From Phycisphaeraceae bacterium (GTDB lineage Bacteria > Planctomycetota > Phycisphaerae > Phycisphaerales > Phycisphaeraceae): a DNA stretch of 64,000 bases. The notes beneath the pieces were generated by a model. It did no database searches. It had not been told where the DNA came from and worked only from the letters and a program-made list of their open reading frames with translations. Below, piece after piece: positions 56,720 to 64,000 of this stretch. A program made the translations under genes and the position numbers. The number at the start of each line of letters is the position of its first letter. Within the stretch, counting starts at the first letter, position 1. The DNA lies in assembly GCA_028284155.1 (NCBI GenBank), contig JANQSF010000134.1, forward strand, positions 248,001 to 312,000, written 5' to 3'.

Positions 56720-58672
56720 ATGCCCGCAATCGCCCCGTCGTCCCCCCCGTCCCCCCGGTCCCCCATGACCGCCCGCGAACGCCTGGTGACCGCCGTCTAT
56801 GACGACGCGGCGCAGGTCGCCATCGCCGTTGCGCAGGAGATCGCCAGCCTCATCCGCGAGCGCGCGGCCGCCGGCCAAATGGCTGTGCTCGGCTTGGCCA
56901 CCGGCTCGACGCCTGTCGGCGTCTACGACGAGTTAGTGCGCATGCACAACGAGCAGAAGCTCTCGTTCAAGAACGTCATCACGTTCAATCTCGACGAGTA
57001 CTTCCCGATGCAGCGGAAGGAGTTGCAGAGCTACCACCGCTTTATGCGGGAACACCTGCACGACCTGGTCGACATCGACCCGGGCAACGCGCACATCCCC
57101 GACGGCACGCTCGACATCGCCGACGTGCAGCAGCACTGCATCGACTACGAGAAGAAGATCGACGACGCCGGCGGCATCGACATCCAACTCCTGGGCATCG
57201 GCCGAACGGGCCACATCGGGTTCAACGAACCGGGTTCGAGCAAGGAATCGCTGACCCGCCTGATCACGCTCGACCGCGTGACCCGCCTCGACGCGGCCAG
57301 CGACTTCTTTGGCGAAGAGTATGTGCCCCGCCGCGCGATCACGATGGGCGTCGGCACGATCCTCAAAGCCAAGCGCATCTTCCTGCTCGCATTCGGCGAA
57401 CACAAAGCGCCGATCATCGCGCAGGCCGTCGAGGGCGACATCTCCCCGCACGTCAGCGCGAGCTATCTTCAGGAACACGACAACGCGCAGGTCATGCTCG
57501 ACACCGCGGCCGCGGCCGAGTTGACCCGTTACAACACGCCCTGGCTGCTCGGCCCCGTCGACTGGGACGCGCAGCGCATCCGCAAGGCGACCATCTGGCT
57601 TGCCCGCCACCTCAAGAAACCCATTCTCAAACTGACCGAAGGCGACTACAACGAGGCCGGCCTGCAAGACCTGTTGGCGGGGCACGGCCCGGCCTACGAA
57701 ATCAACATCCAGGTCTTCCGCTCGCTGCAGGACACGATCACCGGTTGGCCCGGCGGCAAGCCGGCCGGCCGAGCGGCCGAACGCCCCACGCCCAACCGTC
57801 GGGCCGGCGATGACATCTTCCCCAAGCGCGTCGTCATCTTTTCTCCGCACCCGGACGACGACGTGATCTCCATGGGCGGCACGCTGCTCCGCCTGGTCGA
57901 TCAGGGCCACGAAGTGCACGTCGCTTACCAGACGTCGGGCAACATCGCCGTGTTCGACGAAGACGCGATCCGCTTCGCCGACTTCGCCAACGAGTTCAAC
58001 GCGATGTTCGGCATCGACCCGGAGAACACCGCCAAGATCGAGGAGCACATCGAGGAGTTCCTGCGCAACAAGGAGCCGGGCCAGGTCGACAGCCCAAAGG
58101 TGCAGAAGATCAAAGGCCTGATCCGCCGCGGCGAGGCCCGCGCGGCCGGCCGATACTGCGGCGTGCCCTATGAGCAACTGCACTTCCTGGACATGCCGTT
58201 CTACGAGACAGGACGAGTTCGCAAAAACCCGCCCGACGAGAAGGACGAGAAGAAGGTCGCAGACCTGCTGCAACAGGTTAAGCCGCATCAGATTTACGCG
58301 GCCGGCGACCTGTCCGACCCGCACGGCACGCATCGCGTGTGCCTGAACGTCATCTTCAAGGTCATGCACGACCTGGCGAACGAAGACTGGGCCAAACAGT
58401 GCGTGCTCTGGCTCTACCGCGGCGCTTGGCAGGAATGGGGTGTCGAAGACATCGAGATGGCCGTGCCGATCGCGCCGGTCGAACTGATGCGCAAACGCAA
58501 AGCGATCTTCAAACACGAGTCGCAGAAAGACGCCGCGCTGTTCCCCGGAACGGACACCCGCGAGTTCTGGGAACGGGCTGAAGACCGCAACCGCGCCACC
58601 GCGCAGCTCTACGACCAACTCGGTTTGGCCGAGTATGAAGCGATCGAGGGTTTCGTGCGGTGGAAGGGCTGA
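56720..58672 (+). CDS. Glucosamine-6-phosphate deaminase-like protein fused to a PIG-L deacetylase
   Basis: 650 residues. Residues 15-330 are NagB-like (N-L-D-E-Y with Asp92, then G-I-G-R-T-G-H-I-G-F-N-E-P with His165 and Glu170). The Asp of the usual D-G-H-I is Thr163 here. Residues 365-645 are a PIG-L/LmbE deacetylase, zinc motif S-P-H-P-D-D-D (His377, Asp379/Asp380), with D-P-H-G-T-H-R later. The same fusion is known in other bacteria. It probably deacetylates and/or deaminates an amino-sugar derivative. GGAGGAG precedes ATG 56720. Confidence 0.88.
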   Translation: MPAIAPSSPPSPRSPMTARERLVTAVYDDAAQVAIAVAQEIASLIRERAAAGQMAVLGLATGSTPVGVYDELVRMHNEQKLSFKNVITFNLDEYFPMQRKELQSYHRFMREHLHDLVDIDPGNAHIPDGTLDIADVQQHCIDYEKKIDDAGGIDIQLLGIGRTGHIGFNEPGSSKESLTRLITLDRVTRLDAASDFFGEEYVPRRAITMGVGTILKAKRIFLLAFGEHKAPIIAQAVEGDISPHVSASYLQEHDNAQVMLDTAAAAELTRYNTPWLLGPVDWDAQRIRKATIWLARHLKKPILKLTEGDYNEAGLQDLLAGHGPAYEINIQVFRSLQDTITGWPGGKPAGRAAERPTPNRRAGDDIFPKRVVIFSPHPDDDVISMGGTLLRLVDQGHEVHVAYQTSGNIAVFDEDAIRFADFANEFNAMFGIDPENTAKIEEHIEEFLRNKEPGQVDSPKVQKIKGLIRRGEARAAGRYCGVPYEQLHFLDMPFYETGRVRKNPPDEKDEKKVADLLQQVKPHQIYAAGDLSDPHGTHRVCLNVIFKVMHDLANEDWAKQCVLWLYRGAWQEWGVEDIEMAVPIAPVELMRKRKAIFKHESQKDAALFPGTDTREFWERAEDRNRATAQLYDQLGLAEYEAIEGFVRWKG

Positions 58673-58676
58673 TCGG

Positions 58677-58945
58677 GATGTGCGATGTTCGATCGGCGAC
58701 GTGTGATGTCCGGAGGTAACGGTTCATGCCATGCCAAGCGTCTGTCTCGTGCCACGGCCGTGTCGGCCGTGTGGTGCAATAGGCTGTATCGCACGGCCGA
58801 CACGGCCGTGGCACGAAACCGCACGTCACAGCGAACCGCCGCTGGCTGCATGTGACATTGCACACCAGACGACATCGCGATAGCTTGGACGACTCAGCGC
58901 GATTCCTCTGACATCGAACATCCAACATCGCACATCGGAGATCTA
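58677..58945. repeat. Nested inverted repeats in the NagB-isomerase spacer
   Basis: The outer pair has GATGTGC-type heptamers (58677-58716 and 58900-58945). Nested inside is a perfect 25-bp inverted repeat (58747-58771 and 58792-58816, built on ACGGCCGTGTCGGCCGTG). Nearly the whole 274-base spacer is repeat. Confidence 0.85.
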
Positions 58946-58946
58946 C

Positions 58947-59786
58947 ATGGCTTCCCAGTCCCCCGAGCAACTCGGCGTCTGTAGCTGGTCAACCCTCGCC
59001 GAAAGCCCCGCCGACCTGGTCGATAAGGTGCAGTCCATCGGTGTCAAGCGTGTGCAACTCGCCCTGACCGCCCACCGCGGCGACCTCGGCGACTGGGCCG
59101 CCGCGCCCGAGGCGCTCAAGGCCGTGGGCGTCGAGGTCGTCTCCGGCATGTTTGGCACGAAAGGCGAAGACTACTCGACGCCGCAGACGATCAAGGCCAC
59201 CGGCGGCGTCATCCCCGACGAGCACTGGGAAGAAAACCAGCGCATCTGCAAGGCCGCGTGCGAGACGGCCGCGAACATGGGGCTCAAGCTGGTCAGCACG
59301 CACGCCGGCTTCCTGCCGCACGACCCAGCCGACCCCGACTTCGCCAAACTGCTCGACCGCATCGTCACGTTCGCGAAGATGCACGCCGACCACGGCCTGA
59401 CCATGCTGTTCGAGACGGGGCAGGAGTCAGCCGACTCGCTCACGCAATTCCTCAACGCCGTGCATGAGACCGGCGCGACGAACGTCGGCGTCAACTTCGA
59501 CCCAGCCAACATGTTGCTGTACGACATGGGCGACCCCGTCGAGTCGCTGCGCAAGCTCATGCCGCACGTCCAGTCCGTCCACATCAAAGACGCCAATGTC
59601 CCGACCACCCCCGGCACGTGGGGCGAAGAAGTCGTCGTCGGCACCGGCCAGGTCGATTGGCCCGCGTTCCTGAACGTCCTGAACGAAGCCGACTACACCG
59701 GCGACCTGATCTTCGAACGCGAGGCGGGCGACGATCGGGTTGGCGATATCAAGCAAGGCATCGCGAATCTGTCGGCGCTGATGTGA
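58947..59786 (+). CDS. Sugar phosphate isomerase/epimerase (xylose-isomerase-like TIM barrel)
   Basis: 279 residues, AP-endonuclease-2 fold. Conserved metal ligands are suggested by T-H-A-G-F (His), F-E-T-G-Q-E (Glu), N-V-G-V-N-F-D-P-A-N (Asp), V-H-I-K-D (His/Asp) and L-I-F-E-R-E-A-G (Glu). The start M-A-S-Q-S-P-E-Q-L-G-V-C-S-W is typical. It follows the amino-sugar fusion gene and precedes a sulfatase, consistent with sugar catabolism; the substrate is unknown. Confidence 0.85.
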   Translation: MASQSPEQLGVCSWSTLAESPADLVDKVQSIGVKRVQLALTAHRGDLGDWAAAPEALKAVGVEVVSGMFGTKGEDYSTPQTIKATGGVIPDEHWEENQRICKAACETAANMGLKLVSTHAGFLPHDPADPDFAKLLDRIVTFAKMHADHGLTMLFETGQESADSLTQFLNAVHETGATNVGVNFDPANMLLYDMGDPVESLRKLMPHVQSVHIKDANVPTTPGTWGEEVVVGTGQVDWPAFLNVLNEADYTGDLIFEREAGDDRVGDIKQGIANLSALM

Positions 59787-59807
59787 GTCTGGACGACCAA
59801 CGGGTTG

Positions 59808-60030
59808 AACCACCGAGAACACAGAGGACACAGAGAAGAAGAGAAGAAGAGTGGGGAGAGGGAGATCGAATCGATGAGCATTGGGTGCCTGTGAATGAGC
59901 GAAGCGTTTCGCGGATTTGGACGCCCCCGATCCGTGAAGCGCTTCGCTTATTCACAGGCACCCGACTCACCCCTCTCATTTGCCTCGTCTTCTCCCTCTC
60001 GGTGCTCTCGGTGACCTCGGTGGTTAAACT
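59808..60030. repeat. Nested inverted repeats before the second sulfatase
   Basis: The outer arms (59808-59870, 59984-60030) hold period-9 units ACCACCGAG, GACACAGAG and CTCTCGGTG. The inner pair (59883-59920 and 59926-59963) begins with 23 of 24 matches around GGGTGCCTGTGAAT. Confidence 0.85.
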
Positions 60031-60062
60031 CATACACGACACACACCCCAAGAGGTGACACC

Positions 60063-61499
60063 ATGAGACGCTTCACGTTTGCCCTGACCGCCCTGCTGCT
60101 GGCCCTGACCTTCGGCACGTCGTCCGCCCAAGCCGCGGACAAGCCCACCAACTTTGTCTTTTTCCTTGTCGACGACCTGGGCTGGACCGACCTGGGCTGC
60201 TACGGCAGCACGTTTTACGACACGCCCAACGTCAACAAACTGGCCGCGACGGGGATGAAGTTCACCAGCGCCTACGCGGCCTGCCCCGTCTGTTCGCCGA
60301 CGCGCGGGAGCATCATGACCGGGCGGTACCCGACGCGTATCGGGATCACCGACTACATCGGTGCTGCGCAGCCGAACCGTTGGCGGCGTAAGACCAAGCT
60401 CCTGCCCGCGCCGTACAACCCGAAGCTCGACCACAAGGAAACGACGTTGGCTGAGGCGCTCAAAGGGCACGGCTACGCGACGTTCTTCGCCGGCAAGTGG
60501 CACCTCGGCTCGGAGAAGTTTTGGCCGGAGCATCAGGGCTTCGACGTGAACATGGGCGGCATCGACCGCGGCGGGCCTTACGGCGGCAAGAAGTATTTCT
60601 CGCCCTACGGCAACCCGCGTCTCAAAGACGGCCCGCCCGGCGAGCACCTGCCGGATCGCCTCGCGAAAGAAGCCGTCAAGTTCATCGAGCAGAACAAGGA
60701 CAAACCGTTCCTGACGTACATCTCGTTCTACTCGGTCCACACGCCGCTGATCTCGCGCGACGATCTGAAGCAGAAGTACCTGGCCAAGAAAAAGAAGCTC
60801 GGCCTAGAAGCGAAATGGGGCCATGAGCGCGCCCGCAAGGTTCGGCTCGTGCAGGAACACGCGGTCTACGCCGGCATGGTCGAGGCGATGGATCTTGCGG
60901 TCGGTAAGGTGCTCAACAAGCTCGACGAACTGGGCATCGCCGACAATACGGTCGTCATCTTCATGTCGGACAACGGTGGGCTGTCAACGTCTGAAGGCCA
61001 CCCCACGTCGAACCTGCCGCTGCGCGCGGGCAAAGGGTGGATGTACGAGGGCGGCATCCGCGAGCCGATGATTGTGCGTTGGCCGAACGTCACGAAGCCG
61101 GGCAGCGTGTGCGACCAGTACGTGACCAGCACCGACTTCTTCCCGACGATGCTCGACATGGCCGACCTGCCCGCGATGCCCAAGGCGCACGTCGACGGCG
61201 TGAGCTTCACGAGACTGCTCAAGGGCGAGCCGATGGACCGCGGGCCGATCTATTGGCATTACCCGCACTATGGCAACCAGGGCGGCGCACCGAGCGGCGC
61301 GGTGCGCGACGGCGACTGGAAACTGATCGAGTGGTATGAGGACGGCTCACTCGAGTTGTTCAACCTCAAGAACGACCTGGGTGAAAAGACCAACCTCGCC
61401 AAGCAACACTCGGACAAGGCCAAGGCGCTGCACGCCAAACTCGCGTCATGGCGGAAAGCGACCGGCGCGAAAATGCCGACGGTGAAGCCCGGACAATAA
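60063..61499 (+). CDS. Secreted formylglycine-dependent sulfatase
   Basis: 478 residues. Signal peptide at 1-25 (A-Q-A-A-D). F-F-L-V-D-D-L-G-W-T-D (metal Asp pair) and V-C-S-P-T-R-G (Cys77, Pro79, Arg81), the C-x-P-x-R formylglycine site. Also G-K-W-H-L-G and M-S-D-N-G-G. This is an arylsulfatase A-like S1 family enzyme. It differs from the sulfatase at 37755 (C-T-P-S-R). A 31.5-kb spread of sulfatases and sugar genes fits degradation of sulfated polysaccharides. Confidence 0.92.
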   Translation: MRRFTFALTALLLALTFGTSSAQAADKPTNFVFFLVDDLGWTDLGCYGSTFYDTPNVNKLAATGMKFTSAYAACPVCSPTRGSIMTGRYPTRIGITDYIGAAQPNRWRRKTKLLPAPYNPKLDHKETTLAEALKGHGYATFFAGKWHLGSEKFWPEHQGFDVNMGGIDRGGPYGGKKYFSPYGNPRLKDGPPGEHLPDRLAKEAVKFIEQNKDKPFLTYISFYSVHTPLISRDDLKQKYLAKKKKLGLEAKWGHERARKVRLVQEHAVYAGMVEAMDLAVGKVLNKLDELGIADNTVVIFMSDNGGLSTSEGHPTSNLPLRAGKGWMYEGGIREPMIVRWPNVTKPGSVCDQYVTSTDFFPTMLDMADLPAMPKAHVDGVSFTRLLKGEPMDRGPIYWHYPHYGNQGGAPSGAVRDGDWKLIEWYEDGSLELFNLKNDLGEKTNLAKQHSDKAKALHAKLASWRKATGAKMPTVKPGQ

Positions 61500-61527
61500 C
61501 ACCAGATGCGTCCTGCCATACGTTGAA

Positions 61528-62526
61528 TCACTTCTGATTCTCATGGTCGTCCGCCTTCGCGTAGACCATGGCGGCGTTGGCGCCGTCGGAGCCGTCGTCA
61601 GGGACGAACAGATTGTCTTTCTTGACGACGGGCTGCTTGTTGTAGCGTGTGTTGGCCAGGAATGGACCTTCGTATTCGTTCCGGAAGTTGCCCTGTCCCT
61701 CAAACATGACCGCGCCGTCGTTGTAGACGACGTTGCCGCGCCATTCGCCGCTGCCGGGTTTCGTCCAGTAACTCTGTGGGCTGGCGACCGTGCCGAGATT
61801 GCGCGTGCTCATAACAGCGGCCTGTGAGTTGATCGTCTCTGACCACTCTGCCTTGCGGTGCGCGTTGTCTAGTCGAAGCATCGCGTAGGAATAGCTGCGC
61901 GAACCGATCGGCGCCGCACCCGGCTGACCCACCGGCTTCGCCACGGATTTTGTGCGCCTGTCGAGAGGGCTGATCATGACGTCGGTCGTAATGTAGCCCT
62001 TGTTGATCATGATCGAGTACCGCGTGGCCGGGTGGTCACCGGCCATCGACTCGGCGGTGTAGGTCCCTTCAACGCCGGACCATGTGAATCCCTCGTCTGG
62101 CAGCGAGCCGTCCCGTTTCAGCCCGGGGAAGAAACCGTCGCCGGTGGGCGTCTTGTTGTTTTGCGCAAAAGTAAGCAGCCCCACGTGAATCGAGCGCAAT
62201 TGCATCGCCTCGCGCGTGCGATACCGCGCACCGATGATCGGCATGTTCGCCAACACGGCGAGGTCGTCCGTCGCCTCAACACGTTCGATCGGCGGCAGTT
62301 CGCCTTCGAAACGTTGGACCGGCCCGTCCAGGCGCGGCTTCTCGCTGGCCACGCTCGGGGGCTCCGGCGGCGGCTTGGACGCGCCTTTCTTGTCATCCGC
62401 CCCCCCGCCCTTCGACTTCGACGGTGAACTGTTGTCGCAGGCCACGACCGCGAACAGGACGAACGCGGCGAACATGACGGTCAGAACGGCGGCTTCGATC
62501 AGTGTGAACGCGCGACGGTGAGGCAT
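61528..62526 (-). CDS. Distant paralog of the pseudopilin triplet, with extended linker
   Basis: 332 residues. Prepilin-like start R-R-A-F-T-L-I-E-A-A (Ala replaces Gly before the cut site). A Lys/Pro-rich insertion of about 60 residues follows the helix, then the head shares blocks with the 2.9-5.4 kb triplet (G-D-G-F-F-P-G-L, S-Y-A-M-L-R-L-D, S-T-R-N-L-G, A-A-M-V-Y). It is closer in head sequence to the 3721/4582/5445 proteins than to the 37436 protein. AAAGGA lies 8 bases before ATG 62526. Confidence 0.75.
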   Translation of the reverse strand: MPHRRAFTLIEAAVLTVMFAAFVLFAVVACDNSSPSKSKGGGADDKKGASKPPPEPPSVASEKPRLDGPVQRFEGELPPIERVEATDDLAVLANMPIIGARYRTREAMQLRSIHVGLLTFAQNNKTPTGDGFFPGLKRDGSLPDEGFTWSGVEGTYTAESMAGDHPATRYSIMINKGYITTDVMISPLDRRTKSVAKPVGQPGAAPIGSRSYSYAMLRLDNAHRKAEWSETINSQAAVMSTRNLGTVASPQSYWTKPGSGEWRGNVVYNDGAVMFEGQGNFRNEYEGPFLANTRYNKQPVVKKDNLFVPDDGSDGANAAMVYAKADDHENQK

Positions 62527-62568
62527 GTGTGAGTCCTTTCGAGGGAAACTCATTAGAGTCTACTCGAA

Positions 62569-63228
62569 CTAGCTCATGTCGTCGGTGAGCAGGATCGGCT
62601 GGTCCATCTCGACCGGCAACCTGTAGTTGCGCCAGTCGTTGCGGTACTTGCCCGGCCTCTCTCGGCCTCGGAGCTCGCGCATGACCCATTTGTATCCCAG
62701 GCCCAACGACATAACGCCAACAGAGGCGACCCAGTGCAACATCTTTTGCGTCAGGTTGCCGTCGCCGAGTACGGTCGCTGTCATGAACCAGAGAAAGCCG
62801 CCCAACAGTCCATACGTCGATACGTGCAATACCAATAAGACGAGAATCGCCCAGCCCGTGTGATGGCATGACCGGACCCACCGGACGCACTTGTAAAGCC
62901 AGAACACGCCGGGCAAGATCGCCCCAACAGACATGAAGGCGGTGTGTCTATCAAAAAAGGCGACGCCACAACACAACGTCGAGAACGGGATGAACAGTGA
63001 CCAGAGCACCGCCACGGCCGGCCAATGCTGTCTGACCTGTTCGCCCAAGGGCATCTTCGTCATTTGCCATAGCTGCGGTGTTCGCAGGTCGTAGGCGTGG
63101 CCGCACTCGGGGCAGCGGATGAGCGGTCCGACCAACCCGCGCAGGTTGTAGCGGCAACCCAGACACGGCAGGTAACCGGTCAGCAGCCAACGGTGTTCGG
63201 CGTTGGATGGCGTCGCTTCGTCTGGCAA
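62569..63228 (-). CDS. Zinc-ribbon membrane protein
   Basis: 219 residues from TTG 63228 (uncertain). A zinc ribbon C-L-G-C-R-Y-N-L...C-P-E-C-G-H is followed by four to five membrane helices between about 70 and 175, and a basic tail. This is a common planctomycete layout of unknown function, like the proteins at 24576 and 25149. The open frame upstream overlaps mqnE and has no ATG. It lies 43 bases after mqnE on the same strand. Confidence 0.6.
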   Translation of the reverse strand: MPDEATPSNAEHRWLLTGYLPCLGCRYNLRGLVGPLIRCPECGHAYDLRTPQLWQMTKMPLGEQVRQHWPAVAVLWSLFIPFSTLCCGVAFFDRHTAFMSVGAILPGVFWLYKCVRWVRSCHHTGWAILVLLVLHVSTYGLLGGFLWFMTATVLGDGNLTQKMLHWVASVGVMSLGLGYKWVMRELRGRERPGKYRNDWRNYRLPVEMDQPILLTDDMS

Positions 63229-63271
63229 GGCCCGGTTGCCCCCTGCGCGTCGCGTGATGGACTCGATGTTT

Positions 63272-64000
63272 CTACGTCGCGCCGACCGCGGCCGGTTCGA
63301 CCGCCCGCCATTGCGCGCCGTCACGTTCGACGTGGCGGTACAGGGTGTCGCGTTCGATGGGGTCGAAGCCGGCCTCGACGATCGCGTGGCGCAGTTCCTT
63401 GACGCCCAACTCCTGGTGCGTCGATGCGCCGCCGACCTTGGTGATGTCGTACCACACGACCGTGCCGTCCACGTCATCGACGCCGAAGTGCAGCGCGGTC
63501 TGCGACAGCTCGATCGTCTGCATGATCCAGAACGCCTTGACGTGCGCGAAGTTGTCGAGCATGAGTCGGCTGACGGCCAACATCTTCAGGTCGTCCAGAC
63601 CGGTCGGGCCGTACAGGTGTTCGAGTTCCGAGTCGTCCGGGATGAAGGGCAGCGGGATGACCGTCTGGAAACGACCCGCGTGGCCGCGCTCGATGGCCTC
63701 GTCCTGCGCCTGACGCAACAGCTCGAAATGGTGCACGCGGTCTTCGAGCGACTCGATGTGGCCGTACAGGATGGTCGCGTTAGTCATCAGGCCCAGCTCG
63801 TGCGCGGCCTTGTGCACGTCGAGCCACTGGTCGCTGCGGATCTTGCCCTTGAACGCCTCGTCGTGCACGCGGTCGTCGAACACCTCGGCCCCGCCGCCCG
63901 GCAGCGAGCCGAGTCCCGCGTCTTTCAGGTCGGCCAGGATCGAGCGGATGCCCGCCGCGTTGCCGCCGCGTTTGCTGATGCGCGCCAGGTGCACGATCTC
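63272..64000 (-). CDS. mqnE: Aminofutalosine synthase MqnE (partial at window edge)
   Basis: The C-terminal 242 residues of a radical SAM enzyme of the futalosine menaquinone pathway; the frame continues beyond the right edge, so the CxxxCxxC cluster site is not visible. Diagnostic segments are G-L-G-S-L-P-G-G-G-A-E-V-F, I-L-Y-G-H-I-E, T-V-I-P-L-P-F-I-P and F-W-I-M-Q-T-I-E-L-S-Q. MqnE joins 3-[(1-carboxyvinyl)oxy]benzoate to SAM-derived adenosine. The alternative MqnC is less likely because of the G-H-I-E-S segment. It implies a menaquinone-based chain feeding the bc complex. Confidence 0.88.
   Translation of the reverse strand, partial: EIVHLARISKRGGNAAGIRSILADLKDAGLGSLPGGGAEVFDDRVHDEAFKGKIRSDQWLDVHKAAHELGLMTNATILYGHIESLEDRVHHFELLRQAQDEAIERGHAGRFQTVIPLPFIPDDSELEHLYGPTGLDDLKMLAVSRLMLDNFAHVKAFWIMQTIELSQTALHFGVDDVDGTVVWYDITKVGGASTHQELGVKELRHAIVEAGFDPIERDTLYRHVERDGAQWRAVEPAAVGAT

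Noticed and set aside
56933-58618. Minus-strand open frame of 561 codons opposite the NagB fusion
   Set aside because: It is a complementary-frame artefact with no motifs; the plus-strand protein is unambiguous.
61528-62526. Lipoprotein assignment from V-V-A-C-D near the N-terminus
   Set aside because: The R-R-A-F-T-L-I-E start and the head similarity to the pseudopilin family explain the region better, although a lipobox reading cannot be fully excluded.

Overview
The window looks like chromosome of a high-GC planctomycete, probably a Phycisphaerae-type lineage (inference). The evidence is three surface proteins with the LEPR-XLL N-terminal motif, five pseudopilin-like proteins with long C-terminal heads, two secreted formylglycine sulfatases, a PEP-CTERM-like protein, ECF sigma factors paired with secreted proteins, and menaquinone synthesis by the futalosine route (mqnE at the right edge).

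Layout. 0.3-2.9 kb: a bufferin-type RiPP operon (cysteine-rich Tat precursor, MNIO/DUF692 enzyme, DUF2063 partner). 2.9-8.6 kb: a tightly packed minus-strand operon of three paralogous pseudopilins, a LEPR-XLL surface protein and a membrane-anchored protein; a fourth paralog is at 61.5 kb. 8.7-22 kb: a sigma/anti-sigma pair with two secreted proteins, a membrane protein, a small HD alarmone-hydrolase-like protein and a 1898-residue LEPR-XLL subtilase. 21.8-39.3 kb: ilvH, a glycogen-synthase-like glycosyltransferase, zinc-ribbon membrane proteins, an M48 peptidase, a cupredoxin-like secreted protein, a GH75-like lipoprotein, an MBL hydrolase, a MetE-like protein, a SIS protein, a ROK kinase, a flavoprotein and a sulfatase.

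39.8-50.9 kb: the most unusual region. Twenty-seven tRNA genes, all on the plus strand, carry anticodons for all 20 amino acids (counting the single CAT tRNA as Met). No 3' CCA is encoded. Three predicted Leu tRNAs have a short class-I variable loop, four tRNAs have C instead of U at position 33, and two have degenerate T-loops. Genes embedded in the array include an Rnl2-like RNA ligase with all nucleotidyltransferase motifs, a MerR-type regulator directly before it, a protein of visibly lower GC with an RX4H motif suggesting a HEPN RNase, a truncated SEC-C protein, several orphans, and three minus-strand genes of more ordinary type (membrane protein, ferredoxin, ECF sigma factor). Six spacers share one family of heptamer-based inverted repeats. 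A reasonable reading (inference) is a backup-translation or tRNA-repair island.

51-64 kb: a PEP-CTERM-like protein, then Rieske protein, one-piece cytochrome b and an octaheme HAO-family cytochrome c that probably form a quinol-linked nitrogen redox module; then a NagB-PIG-L fusion, a sugar isomerase, a second sulfatase, the distant pseudopilin, a zinc-ribbon membrane protein and mqnE.

A window-wide feature is long intergenic inverted repeats. In many, each arm is itself a degenerate tandem repeat of period 7, 8 or 9, with a different unit at each locus.
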